A stretch of DNA of 64,000 nucleotides from JBPCMN01 sp013695115 (GTDB lineage Bacteria > Actinomycetota > Acidimicrobiia > IMCC26256 > JACDBD01). Shown here piece by piece: positions 48,470 through 56,899 of the stretch. The notes beneath the pieces are model-generated. The model did not search any database, was not told the origin of the DNA, and saw only the letters and a list, made by a program, of their open reading frames with translations. The position numbers were made by a program, and so were the translations under genes. Every line of letters begins with the position of its first letter. Position 1 is the first letter of the stretch. The DNA lies in the NCBI GenBank assembly GCA_051002235.1, contig JBPCMN010000023.1, forward strand, positions 1 through 64,000, read 5' to 3'.

Positions 48470-49257
48470 GACCGCGAGCCGCCGACGACCGGACCAGTAT
48501 CGGGCCCGAGCAGAGCGCCCTGGCGGAGGAGGGCGAGGAGCTCGTTGGTGCCCTTGAGCCCGAGCTTGCGGGCGATGCGACGCAGGCTCGCGTACACGTT
48601 GCTCCGACTCATTCCGAGCTGTTGGGCGACGCCGGTGACGGGCATGCTGGTGGCGAGCGCCTCGAGCAGCTGACGCTGCTTCGCCGAGAGCTCCGAGATC
48701 CTCTCGCGGGCATTGCGCAGCCGCGGCGACGGACTCGACGAGCTGGGCGCGTGCTCGAGCCGGGTGAGACGCACCCGCGGCCCGGGCGTGGTCGCGGGCT
48801 CGCCCCCGCCGGCCGTTTCGCGGCGAGCGACCTCCTCGAGCGCGGACTGCTGCACCGCGCGCCTCTGCTGCGGCTCCGGCGGCGCGCTCGGCGCGAGCGC
48901 ATCGCCGAGCATCTCGACGAGCTTCGCCGGGTCGAACGGCTTGGTGATGTACCGCAGCGCACCCTCGATGCCGCCCCGGAGCCGGTTCTGGGGCTCGGTG
49001 CGCGCCGTGATCATGAACACGGGGATCTCGGACAAGTCCCGGCCCGAGCGCGACTTAAGCTGGTCGAGGACGGCCCAGCCGTCGACGTCGGGCATCATCA
49101 GGTCGAGCAGGATGGCGTCGGGCGCTTCGCGCTGGACCGCCTCGAGCGCCTCTCTCCCGTCAGCCGCGGTGGCGACGCGGTACCCGGCGAGCTCGAGGTT
49201 CATCTGGATCAGCTCGCGAATGTCGGGTTCGTCGTCGACGACGAGAACCAGAGCCAT
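48466..49257 (-). CDS. response regulator with LuxR-like C-terminal HTH
   Basis: The 263-residue protein has an N-terminal receiver domain (1-120) with the acidic DDEPD, phosphoacceptor Asp52 in LLDLMMPD, and Lys in YITKPFD. A Pro/Gln-rich linker follows, then a helix-turn-helix (SAKQRQLLEALATSMPVTGVAQQLGMSRSNVYASLRRIARKLG). No histidine kinase gene is adjacent. A damaged tandem copy lies immediately upstream, ending 2 bases before this start. The GTGA overlap with tilS couples the two. Confidence 0.88.
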   Translation of the reverse strand: MALVLVVDDEPDIRELIQMNLELAGYRVATAADGREALEAVQREAPDAILLDLMMPDVDGWAVLDQLKSRSGRDLSEIPVFMITARTEPQNRLRGGIEGALRYITKPFDPAKLVEMLGDALAPSAPPEPQQRRAVQQSALEEVARRETAGGGEPATTPGPRVRLTRLEHAPSSSSPSPRLRNARERISELSAKQRQLLEALATSMPVTGVAQQLGMSRSNVYASLRRIARKLGLKGTNELLALLRQGALLGPDTGPVVGGSRS

Positions 49258-49259
49258 CC

Positions 49260-49595
49260 CTACCCGTTCATCGTCACGGCTGGTCGCGGCGGCCGCGGCG
49301 GGCCAGCTCGACCACCGCGGCCTGCTGGACCCGTCGGCGCTGCTCGGGCTCTGTCGGGGCGCCCGGGCCGATGGCGTCGGCGACCATGTCCGGGAGCTTG
49401 GTCGAATGGCTTGGTGATGCAGCGGAGCGCTGCCGCCCCGCAGGCGGTTCTGGCATCGGGGGACTCCCGCTCCACCGCCGCCAGCGCCTGCTTTCCGTCC
49501 ACCGCGGTGATGACTCGGTACCCGACCATCTCCAGGTTCAGCTGGATCAACTCACGGATGTCGGGCTCGTCGTCGACGACCAGCACGAGCGGCAC
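49260..49595 (-). pseudogene. decayed tandem copy of the response regulator
   Basis: The first 47 codons closely match the intact gene (VLVVDDEPDIRELIQ, GYRV, DG). About 50 codons carrying the phosphoacceptor Asp are then deleted, and the frame resumes at ALRCITKPFD and shifts. The remainder of the homology (MVADAIGPGAPTEPEQRRRVQQAAVVELARR) is found in the next frame, at 49274-49420 approximately. The DNA-binding domain is absent. A leaderless-type promoter (TAGCCT at 49607-49602, 6 nt before the GTG) still precedes it. Confidence 0.85.
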
Positions 49596-49645
49596 GGTTT
49601 GAGGCTACCGGCAGGGGTGCCATCCCGCGACGTGTCTCGTAAGTC

Positions 49646-49726
49646 GCGCGGGAGCGGCGAGGCGGCCCGGAGGGCGCGGCCGGCCAGCCCTATCGAGGAT
49701 GGCCCGGCCGCCGAGCGAGCGCGACC
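49646..49726 (-). repeat. intergenic repeat family A, copy 3 (variant with inserted hairpin)
   Basis: After the metalloprotease stop the minus strand reads GGTCGCGCTCGCT, then a GC-rich foldback of about 50 bases in place of the short link, then TCGCCGCTCCCGCGC. The flanking blocks match copies 1 and 2 in order and orientation. Confidence 0.55.
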
Positions 49727-49737
49727 AGGGAGGGAGG

Positions 49738-50841
49738 CTACTGATTGCTCGCGACTCCCGCGCCCACCCGCGCCAGCCAGTGCTCGGGGTCGGTCAGCTC
49801 CTCCGCGGTCGGCAACGACTCCAGACCGCGCCAGGCGGCATCGATCGCCCGGGGCCCGCCGGCGCGCTCGACCCCGGCCACGAACGCCTCCCCGATCTCG
49901 TACTGGCGCATCTTTGACTCGAGCCCCAGCAGCTTGTGCAGCACTCCCGCCACGCCGCGGGCGCGCCGGCGCGCCTGCAGGATCCGCGCCATGCGCTCCT
50001 GGCCACCCACGTGCTCGCGCCCCAACTCGTTCATGACGGCGTTGCCGTGTCCTTCGAGCAGCGACATGAGCGACTGCACTTCGGCCAGCACACCTCGCTG
50101 CTCGGTCGAGGCGAGCAGCCCGACCAGTCCGCCCTCGTCGAGCGGGTTGCGGCCGCGGCGGATCTCGTCGGCGGCGCGCATCACTGCTTGCATGAGGCGT
50201 CGGGGATCAGGGTCGACCATTGTGAGCGACCGTTCCACCAGCGAGAGGAAGTGGCCTTTGAGCCAGGGCACGCCGGTGAACTGGGCCCGGTGCGTCACCT
50301 CGTGCAGGGCGATCCAGCGCCGGAAGTCGCGCGGCGGGAACGCGTAGCGCTTCTCGAGCACGAGGACGTTCGAGCCCACGTAGTAGACCGCGTCGCCGTC
50401 GCTCGGCGCCGCCTTCGCGTCATCCTCGCCGTCGGGGACGAGGAGGTCGTACTGGCCGAGCACGCGCTGGGCGAGGTACCCGAGCAGCACCCCCATCTCG
50501 GTGCCGGCGATGCGGCGGCCCACCGGTGCGATCGGGCTCTTGCCCATGCGTTCGCCGATGCGCGCGGTCAGCGGGGCCAGCATGCGCTGCATCGACGCGA
50601 CGTTGGCGCTCACCCAGCCGCGGCGGTCGAGCACCTCGGCGCGGGCGGGCCCGGGCGCGCGCAGTCCGGTGTGGGCGGCGACGAGCTCCTCGGCCTCGGT
50701 CGTGACCGCGTCGAAGTCGGGACGCAGCGATCGGCTCAGGTACGACGACGCCAGCGGCTCGCGGCCGGCGAAGCGACGGGCGACGCGCTCGGCGAGGGCC
50801 CAGTCGACCGGGTCGGGACGCTCGGTGGCCGGCTCCGCCAC
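49738..50841 (-). CDS. zinc-dependent metalloprotease, DUF2342/F420-associated family
   Basis: The 367-residue protein contains the gluzincin-like HEVTHRAQF in its middle and conserved blocks WVSANVASMQRMLAP, GTEMGVLLGYLAQRVLGQYDL and EVQSLMSLLEGHGNAVMN. The family is annotated as coenzyme-F420-biosynthesis-associated or zinc metalloprotease; activity is unproven to my knowledge. It has no signal peptide. The GTG at 50841 lies 2 bases after the small membrane-protein stop, so it ends the sigma-factor operon. Confidence 0.85.
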   Translation of the reverse strand: MAEPATERPDPVDWALAERVARRFAGREPLASSYLSRSLRPDFDAVTTEAEELVAAHTGLRAPGPARAEVLDRRGWVSANVASMQRMLAPLTARIGERMGKSPIAPVGRRIAGTEMGVLLGYLAQRVLGQYDLLVPDGEDDAKAAPSDGDAVYYVGSNVLVLEKRYAFPPRDFRRWIALHEVTHRAQFTGVPWLKGHFLSLVERSLTMVDPDPRRLMQAVMRAADEIRRGRNPLDEGGLVGLLASTEQRGVLAEVQSLMSLLEGHGNAVMNELGREHVGGQERMARILQARRRARGVAGVLHKLLGLESKMRQYEIGEAFVAGVERAGGPRAIDAAWRGLESLPTAEELTDPEHWLARVGAGVASNQ

Positions 50842-50843
50842 CG

Positions 50844-50990
50844 CTACCGGCCCCGGTACTTCGGCCGGAGCACGCGGACGTAGTAGCCGAGGGCGAGGAA
50901 GGCGATCAGCCCGATCGTGCCCAACACCAGGATGGGCGCGATCCAGTAGAACCAGAACTTCTGCGATTCCTTCGCCAGCACCTCGATCAC
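50844..50990 (-). CDS. small single-pass membrane protein
   Basis: The 48-residue protein starts VIEVLAKESQKFWFYW and has one transmembrane helix (about residues 17-38) and a basic C-terminus (RVLRPKYRGR). Its GTG overlaps the anti-sigma stop as GTGA and its end nearly touches the metalloprotease gene. The tight coupling supports a real gene. It could anchor or regulate a neighbour; the function is unknown. Confidence 0.7.
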   Translation of the reverse strand: MIEVLAKESQKFWFYWIAPILVLGTIGLIAFLALGYYVRVLRPKYRGR

Positions 50991-51235
50991 AGGGTCTCCG
51001 GGGGATCTTCGGGAAGGGGCTCGCCGAGTGCGGCGGCGATGCGGCGCCGGAGCTCCGGCGGCACCTCGTCGCGGCACTTCGATGCGATCACCTGGCGCAA
51101 CTCGATCTCGAAGTCGAAGCCCTCCGCACATGGGGGACACTCGTCGAGGTGGCGGGCGATGGCCCGCCGGCGCCAAATCGTCAGCTCCCCGTCGAGGTAG
51201 TGGTAGATCCGATGGATCGCCTTGTCGCAGTCCAT
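50987..51235 (-). CDS. zinc-binding anti-sigma factor (RsrA/RshA type)
   Basis: The 82-residue ZAS-family protein has Cys3, His29, Cys33 and Cys36 in HLDECPPC, the zinc-site spacing of RsrA. A further Cys occurs in SKCRDE, so thiol oxidation could release the sigma factor. I start at ATG 51235, 7 bases after the sigma stop, which places Cys3 correctly; the longer frame at 51310 lies within the sigma gene. It would hold the upstream-encoded sigma factor inactive under reducing conditions. Confidence 0.88.
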   Translation of the reverse strand: MDCDKAIHRIYHYLDGELTIWRRRAIARHLDECPPCAEGFDFEIELRQVIASKCRDEVPPELRRRIAAALGEPLPEDPPETL

Positions 51236-51242
51236 CTCTCTC

Positions 51243-51842
51243 TCATCCCCCCGCTCGCGGTGCCGGCTCGGGGCGCGCTGGCTCGGGGCGGAGGCCCCGT
51301 TCCCCCGCAAACTCCCACAACGACTTCTGGAGCTGCTTTCTTCCTCGGTGCAGCCGGCTCATGACCGTCCCGATGGGGACGTCCATGATCTCGGCGATCT
51401 CCTTGTAGGAGAAGCCCTCCACGTCGGCCAGCAACACGGCCATGCGGAACTGCTCGGGGAGGGCTTCGAGCGCCTCCTTCACCGCCTCGTCGGGGATCGA
51501 TTCGAGCACCTCCGACTCGGGGGTGCGGTTGGCCTCGGCCGCCTCCAGGCCGCCGAGGCGCCGGAAGAGGTAGAAGTCCTCGGTGTCGTCGAGGTCGGTC
51601 TGCTCGGGACGGCGCTTCTTGGCCCGGTAGGTGTTGATGAAGGTGTTGGTCAGGATCTTGTACAGCCATGCCTTGAGGTTGGTGCCCTCGCGGAAACCCC
51701 CGAAGCCGCGGTAGGCGCGCAGGTAGGTCTCCTGCACGAGGTCCTCGGCGTCGGCAGGGTTCCGCGTCATCCTGAGCGCGGCTGAGTACAGCGCCGACAT
51801 GTACGGCATCGCGAGGTCGGCGAACTGCTCCTGGTCTGCCAT
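51243..51842 (-). CDS. ECF sigma factor, SigR/SigH-like
   Basis: The 199-residue sigma factor has region 2 (SALYSAALRMTRNPADAEDLVQETYLRAYRGFGGFREGTNLKAWLYKILTN is the span at about 18-68) and region 4 (LEALPEQFRMAVLLADVEGFSYKEIAEIMDVPIGTVMSRLHRGR at about 126-170). Both match the group controlled by zinc anti-sigma factors. The ATG lies 7 nt after -10-like TACTCT, suggesting a leaderless mRNA. I see no clear SigR-type GGAAT/GTT promoter upstream. Expected targets are thioredoxin and protein-quality genes. Confidence 0.9.
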   Translation of the reverse strand: MADQEQFADLAMPYMSALYSAALRMTRNPADAEDLVQETYLRAYRGFGGFREGTNLKAWLYKILTNTFINTYRAKKRRPEQTDLDDTEDFYLFRRLGGLEAAEANRTPESEVLESIPDEAVKEALEALPEQFRMAVLLADVEGFSYKEIAEIMDVPIGTVMSRLHRGRKQLQKSLWEFAGERGLRPEPARPEPAPRAGG

Positions 51843-51849
51843 CGAGCCC

Positions 51850-51855
51850 AGAGTA
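51850..51855 (-). promoter_or_regulatory. -10 element of leaderless sigma-factor gene
   Basis: Minus-strand TACTCT ends 7 nt before the ATG at 51842. It lies in the 14-base gap after the sugar-dehydrogenase lipoprotein gene. Confidence 0.45.
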
Positions 51856-51856
51856 G

Positions 51857-53038
51857 CTAGCTCGGGATCACCCGCCAGATCTGGCCGTTGGCGCCGCTAG
51901 CGTCGGTCGTGACGTAGAGGTTGCCGTCGGGTCCCTGCACCACGCTCCGCAACCGAATGCCGTCCTGCAACACGTCGACGAAGCCCGTCGTCGAAGTACC
52001 GGCCGAGTCGAGGAAGAGGACGCGGACCCGCATGTCCTTCAAGATCGCCATGGCCAACGCGCCGTCCCATGTCCCCCACTGCGGTCCCGACAGGAACGTG
52101 CCCCCCGACGGCGCGATCGTCGGGCACCCCGAGCTCCAGACCGCCCCGATCGCACCGGGGAACTGGGCGAAGTCCGTCATCGGAACGCCTTCCTCGTAGT
52201 CGGGCAAGCCGTCGTCGTCCCCGTCCCATCCGTAGTGGCCCCCCGAAACGAGCCGGTTCGCCTCGTCGTCACAACCGGTCCCGTGCTCGATGCTGTACGC
52301 CTGGCCGCTACCGGGCTGGAACGCGATGCCCTGGACGTTGCGGTGTCCGAGGGTGTAGATGCGATCGTCACCGGCGACACCGATGAACGGGTTCCCCGAG
52401 GCGGCGGCGCCGTTGGCCTGGACACGCAGGACTTTTCCGCCCAGCGAGTTGACGTCAGTCGGGACGATACCGGTCGCCGCGTCGCCCGTCGTGATCCAGA
52501 GGTTCCCGTCCGGACCGAACCGAGGCCGGCAGCCGGAGTGGCGACCGGTCGTCCAGGGCATGCCGGTGACAATCGGCGTTTGTACCGACAGCGCCGCGTT
52601 CTCCGGGTAGGTGAGGTCGACGGTGAACCGGGCGACCCGCACATCGTTGTCGAGGTCGCTCACCGTGCCGTTCGTCGACGCGTAACAGACGTAGATGAAG
52701 TTGCTGCCCGCGCCGTAGGCCGGGTCGATCGCTAGACCGAGCAGCCCGCCTTCGTTGGCGTTCTTCACATCGGGGACGCTGCCGAGCTGCCGCTTGACCC
52801 CCCCGAGGAACGCGCTGATCGCACCGCCCTTCTCGGTGAAGAGCATCGTTCCGTCGTCGGGGGTGAACGCGAGGTCCCACGGTTGGCCGAGGTTCTGGAG
52901 CAGGACCGTCTTCGTGAGTGTGGGCGCTGCGGTCGGCGGCGGGTCCGCCGGAGGCGCAGGCGGCTTGACCGGGCGGCAGGCGGCGAGGAGCGCCAGCGCC
53001 ACCGTCCCTACGACAAGGCTCGCTCCCCGGTGCTCCAT
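51857..53038 (-). CDS. PQQ-type glucose/sorbosone dehydrogenase-like lipoprotein
   Basis: The 393-residue protein has a signal peptide and lipobox (LALLAAC21), a Pro-rich spacer and a six-bladed beta-propeller of the GSDH family. Typical strings are LGQPWDLAFTPDDGTMLFTEKGG, NEGGLLGLAIDP, GRHSGCRPRFGPDGNLWITTGDA (the general-base His region), LGHRNVQGIAFQPGSG and VVQGPDGNLYVTTD. It likely oxidises an aldose or related substrate outside the membrane; PQQ use is inferred. Several Cys suggest disulfides. Confidence 0.87.
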   Translation of the reverse strand: MEHRGASLVVGTVALALLAACRPVKPPAPPADPPPTAAPTLTKTVLLQNLGQPWDLAFTPDDGTMLFTEKGGAISAFLGGVKRQLGSVPDVKNANEGGLLGLAIDPAYGAGSNFIYVCYASTNGTVSDLDNDVRVARFTVDLTYPENAALSVQTPIVTGMPWTTGRHSGCRPRFGPDGNLWITTGDAATGIVPTDVNSLGGKVLRVQANGAAASGNPFIGVAGDDRIYTLGHRNVQGIAFQPGSGQAYSIEHGTGCDDEANRLVSGGHYGWDGDDDGLPDYEEGVPMTDFAQFPGAIGAVWSSGCPTIAPSGGTFLSGPQWGTWDGALAMAILKDMRVRVLFLDSAGTSTTGFVDVLQDGIRLRSVVQGPDGNLYVTTDASGANGQIWRVIPS

Positions 53039-53228
53039 GCGCGCTCCTGGCGTCAGCTGTCCTCTTTGGTCGAAGGGTGCGCCGGAACTGTATGCCCGGG
53101 AGGTGACGGAGAGCGCGGGCGGCCACCCGCCGTCTGATCAGCGGGGGGGGGACGGGGGGTATCGCGCGCGGCGCCCGGGGACAGACGCACGCCCAGGATC
53201 GATCCGGTGGATGCAGCGGGCGGATCGC

Positions 53229-53417
53229 CTACATGCGGGTCGTGCGGTGGCAGCCGTTGCGGCACCAGGCGAGCTCGATCGTGCCGATGCCGTGCGCGTT
53301 GCCGGACTCGTCCTCGATCACTCGAGCCTGCAACGTCGCCCCGTTCTCACCGCAGTGCGGGCAGCGCTCGTTACGCCGGATCTCTCGCCTCGACGTCGCG
53401 ATGTCGTGATCGTGCAT
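53229..53417 (-). CDS. small zinc-ribbon protein
   Basis: The 62-residue product has two Cys pairs, RCPHCGENG at about 18-25 and AWCRNGC at about 51-57, that could bind zinc. A conserved-looking middle (ARVIEDESGNAHGIGTIELAW) separates them. The ATG has a G-rich tract 3-8 bases upstream. It stands alone between tRNA-Thr and the lipoprotein gene; the function is unknown. The interval 53039-53228 holds nothing I can assign. Confidence 0.6.
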   Translation of the reverse strand: MHDHDIATSRREIRRNERCPHCGENGATLQARVIEDESGNAHGIGTIELAWCRNGCHRTTRM

Positions 53418-53599
53418 CTGCCCCCGTCCGCCCTCGGCAACAGTTCTCCGTGGCGATCCAACCCGGCGCGGGTGGCGCCGTACTCGTTCGCGCCGAGCGT
53501 ATTCGGCGTGGGAGCGGTAGCCGCGGACCCATGGAGACGAGAAAGCGGCCCGGCTCCGGGTGCAGAGCCCGACGCCGTCGCCTCTCGGCGAGGTGGAGG

Positions 53600-53672
53600 A
53601 GCCGGGGAGGGGACTCGAACCCCTGGCCTGCTCATTACGAGTGAGCTGCTCTGCCGACTGAGCTACCCCGGC
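53600..53672 (-). tRNA. tRNA-Thr (anticodon CGT)
   Basis: The cloverleaf has acceptor GCCGGGG with CCCCGGC, D-arm TAGCTCAGTCGGCAGAGC, anticodon stem GCTCA/TGAGC with loop CTCGTAA (anticodon CGT), and T-arm GGTTCGAGTCC. No CCA is encoded. It begins 13 bases after the holB stop, on the same strand. Confidence 0.97.
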
Positions 53673-53685
53673 GGGAACGCTCAGG

Positions 53686-54798
53686 CTACAAGGGGGGCTT
53701 CACCGCCAACCCGGGAAGATGGAGCAGGAGCCGCTCGAGCAGCAGGCCCTCGTTGGGATTGAACTCGCCCAGCGCGTCGCGCCCGGCACGACACGCCCGC
53801 AGCGCGCGGTCGCACCCTCGCGGCCCGGCGTTGAGCGTCGGGCGGTCGGTGTTGAGCGCGGGGGCGTCGGGACCGGCGAGCGCGTCGCGATACACGGTCT
53901 CGAGCGCGGTGATTCCCTCGACCAGCGCCTCGAGGCGGGCGCGGCGGTGCTCGCGCTTCTGGCGCTCGGCGAGCCGCTTCTTGAGGGCGGTGGCGGTCCG
54001 GTCGGGGTAGCCGGCGCTCTCCAGCTCTTCGGTGAGCTCCTCGATCTCCTGCCCGTGCGCGGCCTCCAGTTCGGCGACGGTGGCGGCGATCGCCTCGTCG
54101 AGGCGTTCGAGCTGCTCGGCGACGGTGGCACCGGTGCCGTCGACATTCGCGGCCGCGTCCACGAACGCCTCGCGCAGAGGGCCGAGCCGTCCGGCCAGCG
54201 CCCGGGCCCGGTCGAGGCGTCCCCCCGCCAGCCGGGCGACGGTCGCGGCCCGGTTGGCGTCGACGCCGGCCTCGGTGAGCGTGGCGCGGATGGTCGGCTC
54301 GTCGAGCGTGCCGAAGTCGATGCGCTGGCAGCGCGAGCGGACGGTCTCGGGCAGCTCGTCCGGATAGGCCGTGACCAGCACCATCACCGTCCGCTCGGGC
54401 GGCTCCTCCAATGTCTTGAGCAAGGCGTTGGCGGCTTCGTCGCGGTTGGCGCGCCGGAGTCGCTCGGCCTCGTAGATCACGACCACCTTGCGCTCCCCCT
54501 CGATCGGGCTTCGGTACGCCTCGGGGATCATGCGATCGCGCACGTCGTCGTTGACGGAGTAAGTGGTCGCGGTGGGCTCGAACTCGACGACATCGGGGTG
54601 CCGGCCGCGCCGGGCGAGGTCCCAGGCGCGCTCGTCGTCGCCGGAAGCAACCAGCGCGGCGCCGAAGCAACGCGCCGCTTCCTCCACTCCGGCACCGCGG
54701 GGACCGACGAGCAGGTAGGCATGTACGGGTCGCTCGGCGGCGTGCTGGAGCAGTGCCACCGCGCGGTCCTGCCCCGTGACGTGGTCCCAGCCGCTCAT
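53686..54798 (-). CDS. holB: DNA polymerase III subunit delta'
   Basis: The 370-residue clamp-loader subunit has an AAA+-like N-terminal domain with degenerate P-loop LLVGPRGAGVEEAAR and the sensor region EAANALLKTLEEPPERTVMVLVTAYPDELPETVRSRCQ, including the SRC motif. A helical C-terminal domain follows. The zinc-binding Cys module of gamma/tau is missing, as expected for delta'. I start at ATG 54798 (MSGWDHVTGQDRAV). It is downstream of tmk, a common pairing. Confidence 0.92.
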   Translation of the reverse strand: MSGWDHVTGQDRAVALLQHAAERPVHAYLLVGPRGAGVEEAARCFGAALVASGDDERAWDLARRGRHPDVVEFEPTATTYSVNDDVRDRMIPEAYRSPIEGERKVVVIYEAERLRRANRDEAANALLKTLEEPPERTVMVLVTAYPDELPETVRSRCQRIDFGTLDEPTIRATLTEAGVDANRAATVARLAGGRLDRARALAGRLGPLREAFVDAAANVDGTGATVAEQLERLDEAIAATVAELEAAHGQEIEELTEELESAGYPDRTATALKKRLAERQKREHRRARLEALVEGITALETVYRDALAGPDAPALNTDRPTLNAGPRGCDRALRACRAGRDALGEFNPNEGLLLERLLLHLPGLAVKPPL

Positions 54799-54896
54799 GG
54801 CGTTGGACTCTAGAGGCGAGCGATCGCGGCGCAGGTACCCTGCCGCAGCGAGCCGGGGCCCGAGCGGCCCGACCCGTTGTGGCCGAGAGCGGGAGG

Positions 54897-55514
54897 CTAG
54901 GCCTCGAGATCGAGGCGACCGGCCACGGCCTTCCAGACGAGCTCGTGGACCTCGTCTTCGGGCCCGATGCCTGCGACGAGGGTCCATCCCCGCTCGGCGG
55001 CCAGGTCGCGGTACGCCCGGCGCACCGTGGCATGGAAGTCGGCGCCGGCGCGCTCGAGCCGGTCGGGCGGCCCGACATGGCGTTCGGTCGCCACTGCGTC
55101 GGTGACGTCGAGCACGACGACCACGTCGGGGTCGAGCCCACCGGTCGCCACCTGGTTGATCTGCTCGACCACGTCGACCCCGAGCCCGCGACCGACGCCC
55201 TGGTACGCGAGCGACGAAGGCACGTAGCGGTCACTCACGACGTCGTCGCCGCGGTCGAGCGCGGGGCGAACCACCTCCGCGACCTGCTGGGCCCGGTCCG
55301 CCGCCAGGAGCAGGGCCTCGACGATGGGCTGGATGCGCTCGGGGCCCTCGAGCAGCAAGGCGCGGATGTGACGTCCGGTTTCGGTCGCGCCCGGCTCGAA
55401 GGTCTCGACGACGGTCCGACCCGCGGCCTCGAGCCGCCACGCCAGCCGCCGGGCCTGCGTGCTCTTTCCGCTGGCGTCGCCACCCTCGAGGACGACGAAA
55501 TGTCCCCGCGTCAT
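54897..55514 (-). CDS. tmk: thymidylate kinase
   Basis: The 205-residue kinase makes dTDP from dTMP. The P-loop GGDASGKSTQARRL is at about residues 11-24, DDVVSDRYVPSSLAYQGVGR holds the DR motif, and VVVLDVTDAVATER starts the LID region. I start at ATG 55514, which overlaps the MFS stop as ATGA; longer frames lie inside the MFS gene. The order topA-MFS-tmk-holB is conserved in many Actinomycetota. Confidence 0.95.
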   Translation of the reverse strand: MTRGHFVVLEGGDASGKSTQARRLAWRLEAAGRTVVETFEPGATETGRHIRALLLEGPERIQPIVEALLLAADRAQQVAEVVRPALDRGDDVVSDRYVPSSLAYQGVGRGLGVDVVEQINQVATGGLDPDVVVVLDVTDAVATERHVGPPDRLERAGADFHATVRRAYRDLAAERGWTLVAGIGPEDEVHELVWKAVAGRLDLEA

Positions 55515-56893
55515 AGGCGCTCTCGGCGGTGAGCCTGGCGCATCTCGCGTCGGGCGACGAAGCCCGACCCGAGGGCGATGAGGCCGCCGAGCCATAGGGC
55601 GAGCCGCACCCCCGGCAACCCGATCGCCTGACCGCCGACCTCGATGACCCCGTCGTCGAGGAGCGCCTGCGACAGCTCGTCGCACGCTCCCGCCAGCAGC
55701 GGCGTCACCGTGAGAGAGAGAAGGAGACAGACGCGGATCAGCGTGTAGAGCGCGGCGAACGTACGCCCCCGTACCTCGTCGTGCGAGTTGCGTTGGAGGA
55801 GCGTGAAGCCGGAGACATAGCCGGTGCCGGCGGCCGCGCCCACGAACACGGTCACGAACATCGCCGCCACGAGCGCCGAGAACGACGCCGCCGTCACGAT
55901 ACCGACGCCGGTGGTGACGATCGCCACCCAGAACACCGTCTCGAGCGGTGCCCGCTTCTGGACCAGCACCAGCGTGATGACGCCGACGGCAGCGCCGAAC
56001 CCGAGTGCGAACATCAGCAGCCCGAAGCCCGACGTGCCCTCGTGCAACACCCGGTCGGAGAACACCGGCCCGAGCGGGATGATCATGCCGCCGCCGAGCA
56101 ACCCTCCGGCCAGGCCGTAGATCACCCCCCGGACGAGCTCGTTTCTAGCGATGAACCGCACCCCCTCCTTGATGTCGCGCAGGGTCTGGGTCACCTTGAT
56201 ACGCGGCCGCGACTCGTCGAGGTGGGCCTTCGGTACCGGCAACGTCATCGTGATGAGCGCCGACGCCGCGAACGCGAGGGCGTCGAAGTAGAGCGCGATC
56301 GACTCGCGGTCGAGCTTGAGGAAGTCGAGGGCGTTGAACCCGCCAAGCCAGTCGGCCAGGCTGGCGAGGCTGGCGAAAACGAGCGCGCCAGCGGGGAAGG
56401 TCCCGAACGCGGCCACCAGCGAGAGCGAGTTCGCCTGGGCCAGGTTCTCCTCCGGGACCAGATGCGGGACGGTCGCGGCGGTGGCGGGCCCGCGGAAAAG
56501 CGCGAACAGCTCGAGGACGAACGACGCCACCACCAGGCCAAAGAGGGTGTCGACGAAGGGGAGGAGTGCGAGCAACAGAGCCCGACCGACATCGGTGAAG
56601 ACCATGACGCGCTTGCGGTCGAGCCGGTCGACCAACGCGCCACACAGCGGTGCGAGCAGGAACCCGGGCAGCATGCGCGCCACCATGACGAGGCTGAGCG
56701 CGGCCGCATTGCTCTTGGAGACGGTGTTGGCGAGCGCCAGGATCGCGAGCAGGCCGATCCAGTCGCCCAGACTCGACAGTACTTGCGAGAGCCAGAGACG
56801 AAAGAACGAGCCGGTGCCGAAGACGCGCCACGGCTCGTCGGGGATCGCGTCCTCGTCCCCGGCCCCCGGAATGAACGGCGCTTGGTCGCTCAC
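55511..56893 (-). CDS. MFS transporter
   Basis: The 460-residue protein has about 12 transmembrane helices, the MFS loop motif ALVDRLDRKRVMVFTDVGRA between helices 2 and 3, and PHLVPEENLAQANSL after helix 4. This MFS_3-type family is often encoded beside tmk. The substrate is unknown. It starts at GTG 56893, 6 bases after the topA stop, so it is in one operon with topA, tmk and holB. Confidence 0.88.
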   Translation of the reverse strand: MSDQAPFIPGAGDEDAIPDEPWRVFGTGSFFRLWLSQVLSSLGDWIGLLAILALANTVSKSNAAALSLVMVARMLPGFLLAPLCGALVDRLDRKRVMVFTDVGRALLLALLPFVDTLFGLVVASFVLELFALFRGPATAATVPHLVPEENLAQANSLSLVAAFGTFPAGALVFASLASLADWLGGFNALDFLKLDRESIALYFDALAFAASALITMTLPVPKAHLDESRPRIKVTQTLRDIKEGVRFIARNELVRGVIYGLAGGLLGGGMIIPLGPVFSDRVLHEGTSGFGLLMFALGFGAAVGVITLVLVQKRAPLETVFWVAIVTTGVGIVTAASFSALVAAMFVTVFVGAAAGTGYVSGFTLLQRNSHDEVRGRTFAALYTLIRVCLLLSLTVTPLLAGACDELSQALLDDGVIEVGGQAIGLPGVRLALWLGGLIALGSGFVARREMRQAHRRERL

Positions 56894-56899
56894 GGCGGG

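Noticed and set aside
54820..54860. Third copy of repeat family B near the tmk 3' end
   Set aside because: GCGGCGCAGG and a GGTACC centre are similar, but the outer blocks are missing and the stem is imperfect.
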